64,000 bases of DNA from Pseudoduganella flava (GCF_007830495.1 NZ_VLKW01000001.1:248001-312000); one strand, 5' to 3'. Shown: positions 32,991 to 41,875, numbered from the stretch's first letter. A program made the numbers and translations. Notes: a model not told the origin generated them from the letters alone.

Positions 32991-34715
32991 CTATTCGTTC
33001 GTGCAGCCCAGCACTTCTTCAAGACTCGTCAATCCCGCCTTCACCTTCACGAGGCCGGACTGCCGCAGCGACTTCACGCCCTCGGCTTGCGCCTGCGCGG
33101 CGATCTGCATCGAATTGCCGTGCGCGAGGATCAGCGCCTCGATCGCCGGCGTGATCGGCATGATCTGGTAGATGCCCACGCGGCCCTTGTAGCCCGAGCC
33201 GTTGCAGCGCTCGCAGCCCGCCGGCGCGTAGGGCTTCCAGCTGCCGTCCAGTTCTTCCGGCCGGAAGCCGGCGCTGACCAGGCGGTCCGCCGGGATGTCG
33301 GCCGGCTTCTTGCAGGAGCACAGCCGGCGCGCCAGGCGCTGCGCCGTGATCAGGATGACGGACGACGCGATGTTGAACGGCGCCACGCCCATGTTCATCA
33401 GGCGCGTCAACGTCGACGGCGCGTCGTTCGTGTGCAAGGTCGAGAACACCATATGGCCCGTCTGCGCCGCCTTGATCGCGATGTCCGCCGTTTCCAGGTC
33501 GCGGATCTCGCCGACCATGATGATGTCCGGGTCCTGGCGCAGGAACGACTTCAGCGCGACCGGGAACGTCAGCCCCGCCTTGTCGTTCACGTTCACCTGG
33601 TTCACGCCGGGCAGGTTGATCTCGGCGGGATCTTCGGCCGTCGAGATGTTGATGCCCGGCTTGTTCAGGATGTTCAGGCACGTGTACAGCGACACCGTCT
33701 TGCCGGAACCCGTCGGCCCCGTCACGAGCACCATGCCGTAGGGCCGTTGGATCGCGTCGAGCAGCAGCGCGCGTTGTTCCGGCTCGTAGCCCAGCGAGTC
33801 GATGCCCATCTGCGCCTGCGTCGCATCGAGGATACGCATCACCGTCTTCTCGCCGAACAGCGTCGGCAATGTGGAGACGCGCAGGTCGATCGTCTTCGTC
33901 GGCGACACGATCAGCCGCATCCGGCCATCCTGCGGCACGCGCTTTTCCGAGATGTCCAGCTTGGCCAGCACCTTGATGCGCGACACCAGCTTGTCCTTGA
34001 TCGCGATCGGCGGCTGCGCATGTTCGATCAGCACGCCGTCGACGCGAAAGCGGATCCGGTAGAACTTCTCGAACGGTTCGAAGTGCAGGTCGGACGCGCC
34101 CATGTTCACCGCGTCCATCAGCATCTTGTTCAGGAAGCGCACGATCGGCGCATCCTCGACGTCCGTCGCCGGCGCTTCCTGCAGCGCCGCATCGGGTTCC
34201 TGCTCGAACTGGATATCGCCTTCCTCGCCGGCCAGTTCGCCGATCAGCTGCTCGCTGCTCTTGGCCAGTTCCTGCAGCAGCCGCACCAGCACGTCGTGCG
34301 GCACGATCACCGGTTCGACCAGCGTCTCCGTCTGGAACTTGATCTGGTCGAGCGCCTGCGTGTTCGTCGGATCCGAGATCGCCACCGACATCTTGTTGCC
34401 GCGCCTGGCCAGCGCCACCACGCGCTGCGTCTGCATCAGCTTCGGATCGATGATCTTCTGTGGCAGCGCAGCCACGGCGAACGCCTGCAGGTCGAGCATC
34501 GGGTACGCGAACGTCTCCGCGCAGAACACGGCCAGCTCGCGCGAGGCGATCGCGCCGCTGGCCAGCAGCACATCGATGAACGGCGCCTTTTCCACATGCG
34601 ACTTGCGTTGCAGCGCATCCGCCTGCGGGGCGGTCAAACGCCCGGCCTGCAGCAATGCCCGCGCGAGTCCCGGCATGGGCGCGCTTGCCGCCGTATTGGG
34701 TTGCACTGCTGCCAT
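32991..34715 (-). CDS. pilB: PilB pilus assembly ATPase
   Basis: A 574-residue GspE/PilB-type hexameric ATPase that powers pilus extension. The MshEN-like N-terminal region covers about residues 1-180. The catalytic domain has DLHFEPFEKFYRIRFRVDG, Walker A GPTGSGKTVSLYT, the Asp-box ISTAEDPAEINLPGVNQV, Walker B IIMVGEIRDLETADIA and the His-box FSTLHTNDAPSTL. A tetracysteine zinc motif is present (RLCSCKK ... CERCNGSGYKGR). It is the first gene of the pilB-pilC pair. Motif content separates it from the retraction ATPase PilT, which lacks the N-terminal part and the zinc site. Confidence 0.94.
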   Translation of the reverse strand: MAAVQPNTAASAPMPGLARALLQAGRLTAPQADALQRKSHVEKAPFIDVLLASGAIASRELAVFCAETFAYPMLDLQAFAVAALPQKIIDPKLMQTQRVVALARRGNKMSVAISDPTNTQALDQIKFQTETLVEPVIVPHDVLVRLLQELAKSSEQLIGELAGEEGDIQFEQEPDAALQEAPATDVEDAPIVRFLNKMLMDAVNMGASDLHFEPFEKFYRIRFRVDGVLIEHAQPPIAIKDKLVSRIKVLAKLDISEKRVPQDGRMRLIVSPTKTIDLRVSTLPTLFGEKTVMRILDATQAQMGIDSLGYEPEQRALLLDAIQRPYGMVLVTGPTGSGKTVSLYTCLNILNKPGINISTAEDPAEINLPGVNQVNVNDKAGLTFPVALKSFLRQDPDIIMVGEIRDLETADIAIKAAQTGHMVFSTLHTNDAPSTLTRLMNMGVAPFNIASSVILITAQRLARRLCSCKKPADIPADRLVSAGFRPEELDGSWKPYAPAGCERCNGSGYKGRVGIYQIMPITPAIEALILAHGNSMQIAAQAQAEGVKSLRQSGLVKVKAGLTSLEEVLGCTNE

Positions 34716-34772
34716 AGCGCTAACTACTAGGATGAAAGGTGGGTCGCAATCAAGCGATGATGCCCGTGGGCA

Positions 34773-36059
34773 TCACTTTTGTAAAGCGTGGTGCTGTCGT
34801 AATTTGACGACTTTGATCGACTGATTTTGCACTTGAACAACCTCAATGATGCAATTGCCAATGCGCACACTGATCGGGGCGTCGGGGATCTCCTGCAGGT
34901 ATTCCAGCAGCAGTCCGTTCAGTGTTTTCGGTCCATCCAGCGGAAAGTTTAGGCCCAGCCGCTTATTGATGTCGCGCAAGGCCGTCGTGCCTTCCAACAT
35001 GCACTCGCGCTTGGTGTCCCAGCCGAACGTGTCGGCCCGGGTGGCGGACGGCGTCGACGTGGTGAATTCGCCGATCATCTCCTCGATGATGTCGTCCAGT
35101 GTGACGAGGCCTTGCACCTCGCCGTATTCGTCGACGATGATCGCCAGCCGCTCGCGGTGTTCCTGGAAATGTTGCAACTGCGCGAACACGGCCGTGTCCT
35201 GCGGGATGAAGTAGGGCTCGGACAGCAGCGCGCGGAAATGATCGGCTGTCAGCTCGTCTTCCTCGTTCAACAGCGCGATCGCCTTGCGCACGTGCAGGAT
35301 GCCGACGATCTGGTTGATTTCGCCATCGTAGACGGGCAGCTTGTTGTGGTAGCAGGTCGTCAACTGTTGCTTGATCTCGTCGACGGGCACGGCCAGGTTC
35401 AGTGCCTCGATCTGGGCGCGGGGCGTCATCACGTCCTCGACGGAAATCGTGTCCAGGTCAAACAGGTTCAGCAGGATGCTGCGGTGCTTCTGCGGAATGA
35501 AGTGGCCAGCTTCCAGCAGCACGGAACGCAGCTCGTCGGCGGACAGGCCGGATTCGTGCGGATTCGTGGCCGGCTTCACGCGGAACAGCCGCAGCAGCGT
35601 TCCGACGAACAGGTGGACGAACCAGATCAACGGCTTGGCCGCGCGCAGCAGCGGGCGCAGCACCAGGCTGGCAGGCAGCACGATCTGGTCGGCATAGCGG
35701 GCGCCGATGATCTTCGGCGAAATCTCGGCCAGCACAATCAGCAGGAACACGACGCCACCGATCGATGCCAGCACGCCGTACTGCTCGAGGCCGAAGTGGT
35801 CGATCGCGATGGCCGTGACGAGGGCGATGGCCATCGCGTTCAGCAAGGTGTTGGCGATCAGCACCAGCGACAGCAGGCGTTCGGTACGTTCAAGCAACCA
35901 CAGCGTGGCGATGGCCCGCCGGCTGCCCCGTTTCGCCTCGTGGCGCAAGCGGAAGCGGTTGGCCGCCATCAGGGCGGTTTCGGCCATCGCGAAGAAGGCC
36001 GACAGGAAAATCAGGCAGGCGAGTGCAAGAACCTGCACCCATAAGGGTATGTTGTCCAA
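34773..36059 (-). CDS. CNNM/CBS-domain HlyC/CorC-family membrane protein
   Basis: A ~428-residue protein with a DUF21/CNNM membrane domain (LACLIFLSAFFAMAETALMA at the start, two or three further helices), paired CBS domains at about 190-320 (VEDVMTPRAQIEALNL ... IVGILHVRKAIALL ... LAIIVDEYGEVQGLVTLDD), and a C-terminal CorC/HlyC domain. Relatives are linked to magnesium and cobalt export, but the transport role is debated. The start is uncertain: TTG at 36057-36059 (MDNIPLWVQ) gives the family-like N terminus, though no strong ribosome-binding site is visible, and the frame continues upstream to 36101. It precedes pilB on the same strand at 57 bp distance. Confidence 0.8.
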   Translation of the reverse strand: MDNIPLWVQVLALACLIFLSAFFAMAETALMAANRFRLRHEAKRGSRRAIATLWLLERTERLLSLVLIANTLLNAMAIALVTAIAIDHFGLEQYGVLASIGGVVFLLIVLAEISPKIIGARYADQIVLPASLVLRPLLRAAKPLIWFVHLFVGTLLRLFRVKPATNPHESGLSADELRSVLLEAGHFIPQKHRSILLNLFDLDTISVEDVMTPRAQIEALNLAVPVDEIKQQLTTCYHNKLPVYDGEINQIVGILHVRKAIALLNEEDELTADHFRALLSEPYFIPQDTAVFAQLQHFQEHRERLAIIVDEYGEVQGLVTLDDIIEEMIGEFTTSTPSATRADTFGWDTKRECMLEGTTALRDINKRLGLNFPLDGPKTLNGLLLEYLQEIPDAPISVRIGNCIIEVVQVQNQSIKVVKLRQHHALQK

Positions 36060-36145
36060 AGCGTGGAAACGATGCGCGGCAGACCCGCCGCAGAGCTTCA
36101 AATTCTACGGGAACCCCAACCCCGGTGCAAGCGAGCCACCCTTTC

Positions 36146-36196
36146 GGATGAGTTCGTGTCCCTTGGTGCCAGGCACCAGGGGACACAGGCTCATCC
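36146..36196. repeat. Compound hairpin repeat, copy 1
   Basis: Outer arms GGATGAG (36146) and CTCATCC (36190) enclose a 31-bp inner hairpin (36156-36186) with arms GTGTCCCTTGGTGCC and GGCACCAGGGGACAC around a single central base. It lacks a T-tract. A near copy lies 46 bp further on, so this is a REP-like element between the CNNM gene and the AraC-type gene. Confidence 0.7.
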
Positions 36197-36201
36197 ATAG
36201 C

Positions 36202-36232
36202 ATGTCCCTTCGTGCCTGGCACCAGGAGACAC
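36202..36232. repeat. Hairpin repeat, copy 2
   Basis: A second 31-bp unit that differs from the inner hairpin of copy 1 at four positions (arms around GTGCC-T-GGCAC). It lies just upstream of the promoter-like TATAAT of the AraC-type gene. Confidence 0.65.
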
Positions 36233-36254
36233 GGCCTCAGCCGTAGCACATGCC

Positions 36255-36260
36255 TATAAT
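36255..36260 (+). promoter_or_regulatory. -10 element giving a leaderless transcript
   Basis: A consensus TATAAT ends only six bases before the ATG at 36267, so transcription would start at or next to the A of the ATG. No ribosome-binding site is visible. The -35 is weak. Leaderless translation is therefore likely if the ATG at 36267 is right. Confidence 0.45.
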
Positions 36261-36266
36261 GCACGA

Positions 36267-37121
36267 ATGGATGCCGCCACCACCGCCTCCGCCGCCCGGC
36301 GGATCGCCCTGATGCCGCCGCCGGCGCTGGCGGGGGTCGTGCGGTATTTTCATGTCGAGTGCGACAGTGGCGGGCCGGCCATCGTGCCCGCCACGCCGTA
36401 TCCGATGCTGACGCTGTTTGCCGCCGGCGGTTCGCTGGTGCCGTCGGTGGATGGGCGCCTGGCGCTGCTGTGCGAGCCGATGCTGTGCGGTCCCGTGACC
36501 GCGGCGTTGCCCGCGGTGTGGCAGCAGGGCACCTGCTTCATCAGCGCGCTGCTCGAGCCGGCCGGCTTTGCGCGGCTGTTCGGCTTTTCCGCGGCCGAGC
36601 TGCGCGATACGCCCGTCGCGCTGGCGGACGTCGATCCCGCGTTGCCTTCCATCGCCCCGGCGCAGGACGTGCTGGACACCACCGACGATCCCTTCCGCTG
36701 GGCCGACGCCTTGCAACGCTGGCTCGTCTCGCTGCTGCAACGGCGCGAGCGGGCCGCCGCGCCGTTCGTGCTGCCGGCCGCGCTGCTGGCCCTGCCCACC
36801 GGCGAGATCGCGCGCCACTGCGGCATCGGCGAACGCCAGCTCGAACGCCGCTTCCAGCACAGCTATGGCCAGAGCCTGCGGGCGATGCGCAGGATGCTGC
36901 GCTACACGCACGCGCTGGCCCTGCTGATGCGGCTGCCGCCACGCCACGGCCTGTTGACGCGCGTGGCGATGGATGCCGGCTACCACGACCAGGCCCACAT
37001 GGTGCGTGACTTCATCGCCTACACGGGCCGCCCGCCGGGCGCCTGGTACGCGGAGCCGGACGATCCGCTGCACCGCACCTACCGCTACGACGCGGCGCAG
37101 CGCTGGATCGTCACCCGCTGA
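36267..37121 (+). CDS. AraC-family transcriptional regulator
   Basis: A 284-residue regulator with a C-terminal AraC helix-turn-helix domain: GEIARHCGIGERQLERRFQH and, further on, VAMDAGYHDQAHMVRDFIAY (second helix-turn-helix), at about 190-265. The N-terminal half (AGVVRYFHVECDSGG ... VPATPYPMLTLFAAGG) resembles the DUF6597-type ligand-binding part of several betaproteobacterial AraC proteins. The target is unknown; nearest neighbours are a NuoB-like gene and a membrane protein, neither an obvious partner. The start ATG at 36267 rests on the promoter-like TATAAT; an inner ATG at 36312 is possible. Confidence 0.83.
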   Translation: MDAATTASAARRIALMPPPALAGVVRYFHVECDSGGPAIVPATPYPMLTLFAAGGSLVPSVDGRLALLCEPMLCGPVTAALPAVWQQGTCFISALLEPAGFARLFGFSAAELRDTPVALADVDPALPSIAPAQDVLDTTDDPFRWADALQRWLVSLLQRRERAAAPFVLPAALLALPTGEIARHCGIGERQLERRFQHSYGQSLRAMRRMLRYTHALALLMRLPPRHGLLTRVAMDAGYHDQAHMVRDFIAYTGRPPGAWYAEPDDPLHRTYRYDAAQRWIVTR

Positions 37122-37190
37122 TGTCGGTTCCATACAATCTTCGCGCCTGCCGCGCCGCTATCGTGACGGCAAACCGGCAAGGAGCAAAGC

Positions 37191-37682
37191 ATGGAACACA
37201 CTCTGCAAAACGACGGCTTCCTGGTCACGTCGGCCGAAGCCCTGTTCGACGCGGTGCGCAAAGACAGCCTGTGGTACCTGACGTTCGGGCTGGCCTGCTG
37301 CGCCGTCGAGATGATGGAAGCGGCATCGGCCCGCTATGACCTGGACCGCTTCGGCATGATCCCGCGCGGCTCGCCGCGCCAGTCGGACCTGATGATCATC
37401 TCGGGCACGCTGACCAACAAGATGGCGCGGGCGCTGCGCAAGGTGTACGACCAGATGCCCGATCCGAAATACGTCGTGTCGATGGGCTCGTGCGCGAACG
37501 GCGGCGGCTACTACCACTACAGCTATTCGGTCGTGCGCGGCTGCGACCGCATCGTGCCGGTGGACGTCTACATTCCGGGCTGCCCACCGACGGCCGAAGC
37601 GCTGATCTATGGCCTGATGCAGCTGCAACGCAAGATCGCCACCGGCGTGCCGGCCGCACGCCGCATGGAGCTCGCGCGCTGA
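37191..37682 (+). CDS. nuoB: Orphan NuoB-like complex I subunit
   Basis: A 163-residue protein of the NuoB/PSST family, the complex I subunit that holds iron-sulfur cluster N2. The four cluster cysteines are present in [19 protein letters not shown] and YIPGCPP. Length matches NuoB. It stands alone: no other nuo genes are beside it, and it has its own AAGGAG ribosome-binding site. Most genomes carry nuoB inside the nuo operon, so this is probably a second copy, a stand-in under some condition, or part of an unlinked hydrogenase-like complex. The true nuo operon would be elsewhere. The family assignment is firm, the role is not. Confidence 0.88.
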   Translation: MEHTLQNDGFLVTSAEALFDAVRKDSLWYLTFGLACCAVEMMEAASARYDLDRFGMIPRGSPRQSDLMIISGTLTNKMARALRKVYDQMPDPKYVVSMGSCANGGGYYHYSYSVVRGCDRIVPVDVYIPGCPPTAEALIYGLMQLQRKIATGVPAARRMELAR

Positions 37683-37734
37683 ACGAACCGTTCGGCTATC
37701 ATCGTCCCATCCGTACACGAGGGAGGGGAAGCGC

Positions 37735-38949
37735 ATGCGCAAGATGCTGGCCGGGATATCGTTGCTGATCGGGGGCGCCGCCGCGGCGGCCGATCCATCG
37801 TTGCTGGACAAGGCGGAGCGCGAGCGCCCCGCCGCGCTGGCGTTGCTCGAAAAGCTCGTCAACATCGACTCCGGCACGTTCAATGCGAAAGGGCTCGACG
37901 ACGTGGGCGTCATCGCCGCCGGCGAGCTGCGCAAGGTGGGCTTCCAGGTCGAGACGCAGCCCGCCACGCCGGCCGCCAGCCGCAACATTGTGGCCACGCG
38001 CACCGGCACGGGCAAGGGCCGCGTGCTGCTCGTCGCCCACATGGACACCGTGTTCTCCGACGGCACCGCCGCCAAGCGCCCGTTCCGCATCGACGGCAAG
38101 CGCGCCTACGGCCCCGGCATCATGGACGACAAGGGCGGCATCGTCATTGCCGTCCATGCGGCGAAGCTGCTGGGGCCCGGCGACTTCGGCAAGCTGACCG
38201 TGCTGCTGAACACGAACGAGGAGACGGGCTCGGAAGGCACGCGTGCGCTGATCGCCAAGCTGGCCAAGGAGCACGACGTGGCGTTCAACCTGGAACCTGG
38301 TCGCGCGGCCGATGGCCTCGTCGTGTCGCGCAAGGGCAGCGGCGAGATCGAATTGGACGTGCAGGGCAAGGCGTCGCATGCGGGCGTGGCACCGAAACAG
38401 GGCGTGAACGCGACATTGGAAGCGGCGCACCAGGTGGTGCAGTTGGCCGCGCTGGGCGACGACGCGAAAGAGACGACCGTCAGCTGGACCGTCATCCAGG
38501 GCGGTGAGCGCAGCAACGTCATTGCCGACCATGCCCATGCGACGGCCGACGTGCGCGTGAAGGTGGCGGAGGAATTCGACCGTGTCGAGCGCGACATGCG
38601 CCGCATCGCCGCACGCCAGCTGGTGCCGCAGGCGCGCGTGAACGTGGCGCTGAAGCGCAGCTTCCCGCCGATGCCGCCCAGCCCCGTGACGGACGCGCTG
38701 GCGCAGAAGGCTGGCGCAATCTACGCCGAGATCGGCCGCAAGCTGACCTTGGAAAGCACGGGCGGCGCGGCCGACGCAAGCCTCATCCACGCGGCCGGCG
38801 TGTCGACCTTGGATGGCCTGGGCATCGTCGGCGGCGGCATCCACACGGCCGACGAATACGCGGAGGTAGACAGCATCGGCCCGCGCATCTACCTGCTGGC
38901 GCGGCTCATCCAGGAGTACGGCCGCTTACCGGATCAGCTGCCCCGATAG
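37735..38949 (+). CDS. M20-family (glutamate carboxypeptidase-like) metallopeptidase
   Basis: A 404-residue zinc exopeptidase of the M20/CPG2 family. A signal peptide (MRKMLAGISLLIGGAAAAAD) points to the periplasm. Metal-binding elements are LLVAHMDTVFSDG (H102, D104), GIMDDKGGIVIA and the catalytic pair in LLNTNEETGSEG; the lid domain has KGKASHAGVAPKQG-like GKASHAGVAPKQGVN. Members cleave C-terminal glutamate from folates and N-acyl amino acids, but the substrate here is open. The gene ends 16 bp inside the 3' end of convergent uraH. It is the only peptidase here with the CPG2-type layout. Confidence 0.85.
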   Translation: MRKMLAGISLLIGGAAAAADPSLLDKAERERPAALALLEKLVNIDSGTFNAKGLDDVGVIAAGELRKVGFQVETQPATPAASRNIVATRTGTGKGRVLLVAHMDTVFSDGTAAKRPFRIDGKRAYGPGIMDDKGGIVIAVHAAKLLGPGDFGKLTVLLNTNEETGSEGTRALIAKLAKEHDVAFNLEPGRAADGLVVSRKGSGEIELDVQGKASHAGVAPKQGVNATLEAAHQVVQLAALGDDAKETTVSWTVIQGGERSNVIADHAHATADVRVKVAEEFDRVERDMRRIAARQLVPQARVNVALKRSFPPMPPSPVTDALAQKAGAIYAEIGRKLTLESTGGAADASLIHAAGVSTLDGLGIVGGGIHTADEYAEVDSIGPRIYLLARLIQEYGRLPDQLPR

Positions 38950-39290
38950 GTCGAATACGACCACGGCGACACGACCAGCGGCACGTGGTAATTCTCCTGC
39001 GGGTTGGCGATGCCGAACGCGATCGTCACCAGGTCGATGAAGCGGGGCGTGGGCAGTTCCACGCCCAGCTCCGCGAAATAATCGCCGGCGTTGAACACCA
39101 GCTCGTACTGGCCGGGGCGCAGCGCGTCGCCTTCCAGCAGCGGCGTGCCGCAGCGGCCATCCGCATTCGTCACGTCCATCTTCAGCAGCTGCTTGCCTTC
39201 GCCGGTCACGGCGAACAGCGCCACTTTCACACCCGCGCCGGGGCGGCCATGCGCCGTGTCGAGCACGTGCGTCGTCAGTTTTCCCATCAT
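38934..39290 (-). CDS. uraH: 5-hydroxyisourate hydrolase (transthyretin-like)
   Basis: A 118-residue HIUase that opens 5-hydroxyisourate, the product of uricase, toward allantoin. The N-terminal motif KLTTHVLDTAHGRPG includes the catalytic histidine, DGRCGTPLLEG the central arginine region, ENYHVPLVVSPWSYSTYRG the third histidine, and the protein ends in the diagnostic YRGS. There is no signal peptide, so it is cytoplasmic. The gene overlaps convergent M20 peptidase DNA by 16 bp. Uricase and OHCU decarboxylase genes are not in the window. It belongs with puuE, xdhABC and guaD in purine breakdown. Confidence 0.93.
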   Translation of the reverse strand: MMGKLTTHVLDTAHGRPGAGVKVALFAVTGEGKQLLKMDVTNADGRCGTPLLEGDALRPGQYELVFNAGDYFAELGVELPTPRFIDLVTIAFGIANPQENYHVPLVVSPWSYSTYRGS

Positions 39291-39345
39291 TATCCTTTGG
39301 TGATCAACATGCCGAATCGATGATATACCGGCACATGGAAATCCC

Positions 39346-39351
39346 TATAAT
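39346..39351 (+). promoter_or_regulatory. -10 of the esterase-puuE transcript
   Basis: TATAAT in the 90-bp gap between divergent uraH and the esterase gene, 30 bp before the ATG at 39381. Confidence 0.4.
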
Positions 39352-39380
39352 GTTGTGAATATGAACATCCACAGCGAGGC

Positions 39381-40919
39381 ATGATGATCAAGACCGCAAC
39401 CGCCGGCATGCTGCTGGCCGCCACCACGCTGGCGCAAGCCGCGCCCGCCACGACCGTGCGCGTGGAAGGTGGCCGCATCGAGGGCCGCATCGAAGACGGC
39501 GTACGCACCTTCCAGGGCATTCCGTTCGCCGCCGCGCCGGTCGGTGCGCTGCGCTGGAAGGCGCCGCAGCCGGTACAGCGCTGGCAAGGCGTGCGCAAGG
39601 CGCAGGCGTTCGGCAACCGCTGCATGCAGCTGCCGCTGTTCTCGGACATGGTGTTCCGCTCGCCCGCGGTCGACGAGGATTGCCTGTACCTGAACGTGTG
39701 GACGCCGGCCCGCGCGGCGAAGAAGCTGCCCGTGCTGGTCTACTTCCACGGTGGCGGGCTGGCGGCTGGCGACGGTTCCGAGCCCCGTTACGACGGCGCC
39801 GCGATGGCGAAGCAGGGCATCGTCGCGCTGACGGTCAACTACCGCCTCGGCGTGTTCGGCTTCCTGGCGCACCCCGAACTGACGGCCGAAGCGCCATACA
39901 AGGCGTCCGGCAACTACGGCTTGATGGACCAGGCGGCCGCGCTCGCGTGGGTGAAGAAGAACATCGCGGCGTTCGGTGGCGACCCGGCGCAGGTGACGAT
40001 CGCCGGTGAATCGGCCGGTTCGTTCTCCGTCAGTGCGCAGATGGTGATGCCGATGTCGCGCGGCCTGTTCGCGCGGGCGATCGGCGAAAGCGGCGCGATC
40101 CTCGGCACGCGCTTTGTCGCGCCGCTGGCCGATGCCGAGCGCCAGGGCGTGCAATTCGCGCAGGCAGCCGGCTACGCCACGTTGCAGGACCTGCGTACCG
40201 CCCCGGCCGATGCGCTGCTGCAGGCGCAGGGCAAGCCGGGCGCGCCGTGGTTCTCGATCGTGCAGGATGGCCACGTGATCGACCGCGCACCCGCCGAGAC
40301 CTTTGCCCGCGGCCTGCAGGCCAAGGTGCCGCTGCTGGCCGGCTGGAACTCGCAGGAGCAGCACGCGGGCGCGATCCTCGGCCCGCTGCCGCCCACCGCC
40401 GAGAACTTCCAGGCCGCGCTGGCGAAGCTGTACGGCGAACGCGCCGCCGCGGCCGCGCAGGCATATGGCTACGACGTGGCCGACGCGGCGCGCGACCTGG
40501 CCAGCGACCGCTGGATCGCCTACGGCACGTGGAAGTGGATCGCGCTGCATGCGCAGGCGGCACCGGCGTGGCGCTACTACTACACACGGCCCCGTCCCGC
40601 CACGGTGGACGGCAAGCCGGCCGATGCGGGCGCCGTGCACTCGGCCGAGATCGAATACGCGATGGCTAACCTGGACGGCAACAAGGTATTCCGCTGGACG
40701 GACGAGGACCGCCAGGTGTCCCGCACGATGAACGCGTACTTCGCCAACTTCATCAAGCACGGCGACCCGAACGGCGCCGGCCTGCCGGTATGGCCGAAAG
40801 TCACGGAGCCGGGCGCGAACGTGATGCGGCTGGACGTGCAGTCGGCGGCATTCGATCCGCAGGACCGGGCCCGCTACGAATTCCACGATGAAGAGGCCAA
40901 GCGCCCGAGCGCACCATGA
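39381..40919 (+). CDS. Type-B carboxylesterase
   Basis: A 512-residue alpha/beta-hydrolase of the type-B carboxylesterase/lipase family. A signal peptide (to about residue 21) suggests the periplasm. The nucleophile S201 is in VTIAGESAGSFSV, the oxyanion hole in VLVYFHGGGLA, and the conserved FLAHPELTAE and YGLMDQAAALAWVKKNI match the family; the catalytic histidine is probably in GAVHSAEIEYAM. Length fits (500-540). The stop overlaps the puuE start (ATGA), so it is co-expressed with allantoinase, yet esterases are not a known part of purine breakdown. The link may be accidental, or it may act on a ureide-like ester; this is not supported further. Confidence 0.86.
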   Translation: MMIKTATAGMLLAATTLAQAAPATTVRVEGGRIEGRIEDGVRTFQGIPFAAAPVGALRWKAPQPVQRWQGVRKAQAFGNRCMQLPLFSDMVFRSPAVDEDCLYLNVWTPARAAKKLPVLVYFHGGGLAAGDGSEPRYDGAAMAKQGIVALTVNYRLGVFGFLAHPELTAEAPYKASGNYGLMDQAAALAWVKKNIAAFGGDPAQVTIAGESAGSFSVSAQMVMPMSRGLFARAIGESGAILGTRFVAPLADAERQGVQFAQAAGYATLQDLRTAPADALLQAQGKPGAPWFSIVQDGHVIDRAPAETFARGLQAKVPLLAGWNSQEQHAGAILGPLPPTAENFQAALAKLYGERAAAAAQAYGYDVADAARDLASDRWIAYGTWKWIALHAQAAPAWRYYYTRPRPATVDGKPADAGAVHSAEIEYAMANLDGNKVFRWTDEDRQVSRTMNAYFANFIKHGDPNGAGLPVWPKVTEPGANVMRLDVQSAAFDPQDRARYEFHDEEAKRPSAP

Positions 40920-41875
40920 GCCCATCGAACAACCAGAACTATCCGCGCGACCTGATCGGCTACGGCCGCACGCCGCCGCATCCGAACTGGCCGAACCGCG
41001 CCCGCGTCGCGCTGCAATTCGTGCTGAACTACGAGGAGGGCGGCGAGAACTGCGTGCTGCATGGCGACCCGGCGTCGGAGACGTTCCTGTCCGAGATCAT
41101 CGGTGCGGCCGCGTTCCCGATGCGGCACCTGAGCATGGAGTCGATCTACGAATACGGCTCGCGCGCCGGTCTGTGGCGGCTGCTGCGCATGTTCGAGGAA
41201 CGCAAGCTGCCGCTGACGGTGTTCGGCGTGTCGATGGCCTTGCAGCGCAACCCGGAAGCCGTGGCCGCGTTCCGCGAGCTGGGGCACGAGATCGCCTGCC
41301 ACGGCCTGCGCTGGATCTCGTACCAGAACATGGACGAGGCCACCGAACGCGCGCACATGAAGGAAGCGGTGGACATCATCCGCGACCTGACCGGCAGCGC
41401 GCCGCTGGGCTGGTACACGGGCCGCGATTCGCCGAACACGAGAAGGCTCGTCGTCGAGCACGGCGGCTTTCGCTACGACGCCGACTACTATGGCGACGAC
41501 CTGCCGTTCTGGCAGGAGGTCGCGCATACGGGCCCGGACGGCAAGCCGGCCGTGACGCCGCAGCTGATCGTGCCGTACACGCTGGACACGAACGATATGC
41601 GCTTCGCGGCGATGCAGGGCTTTAACAGCGGCACGCAATTCTTCGATTACCTGAAGGACGCGTTCGACGTGCTGTACCGGGAAGGCGATTCGAACGGCTT
41701 GAACCAGCCGAAGATGCTGTCCATCGGGCTGCATTGCCGCCTCGTCGGGCGCCCCGCGCGCGCGGCCGCGCTGGCCCGCTTCCTCGACTACGTGCAGGGC
41801 CATCCGGACGTATGGATCGCGCGCCGGATCGACATCGCCGAGCACTGGCACAAGCACCATCCGTACCGTGGCTGA
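40916..41875 (+). CDS. puuE: Allantoinase PuuE (polysaccharide-deacetylase fold)
   Basis: A 319-residue metal-independent-type allantoinase that converts allantoin to allantoate. Family sequences are RVALQFVLNYEEGGENCVLH, ESIYEYGSRAGLWRLLRMF, GHEIACHGLRWISYQNM, GWYTGRDSPNTRRLVVEHGG and RYDADYYGDDLPFW. Length matches PuuE (about 310). It overlaps the esterase stop by four bases. No signal peptide is present, so it works in the cytoplasm on the product of the xanthine dehydrogenase-uricase-UraH chain. The enzyme that follows, allantoicase or allantoate amidohydrolase, is not in the window. Confidence 0.92.
   Translation: MSPSNNQNYPRDLIGYGRTPPHPNWPNRARVALQFVLNYEEGGENCVLHGDPASETFLSEIIGAAAFPMRHLSMESIYEYGSRAGLWRLLRMFEERKLPLTVFGVSMALQRNPEAVAAFRELGHEIACHGLRWISYQNMDEATERAHMKEAVDIIRDLTGSAPLGWYTGRDSPNTRRLVVEHGGFRYDADYYGDDLPFWQEVAHTGPDGKPAVTPQLIVPYTLDTNDMRFAAMQGFNSGTQFFDYLKDAFDVLYREGDSNGLNQPKMLSIGLHCRLVGRPARAAALARFLDYVQGHPDVWIARRIDIAEHWHKHHPYRG

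Noticed and set aside
37735..38949. M20 peptidase as an allantoate amidohydrolase of the purine cluster
   Set aside because: The sequence is of the CPG2 type with a signal peptide; allantoate amidohydrolases are cytoplasmic and differ in their motifs.
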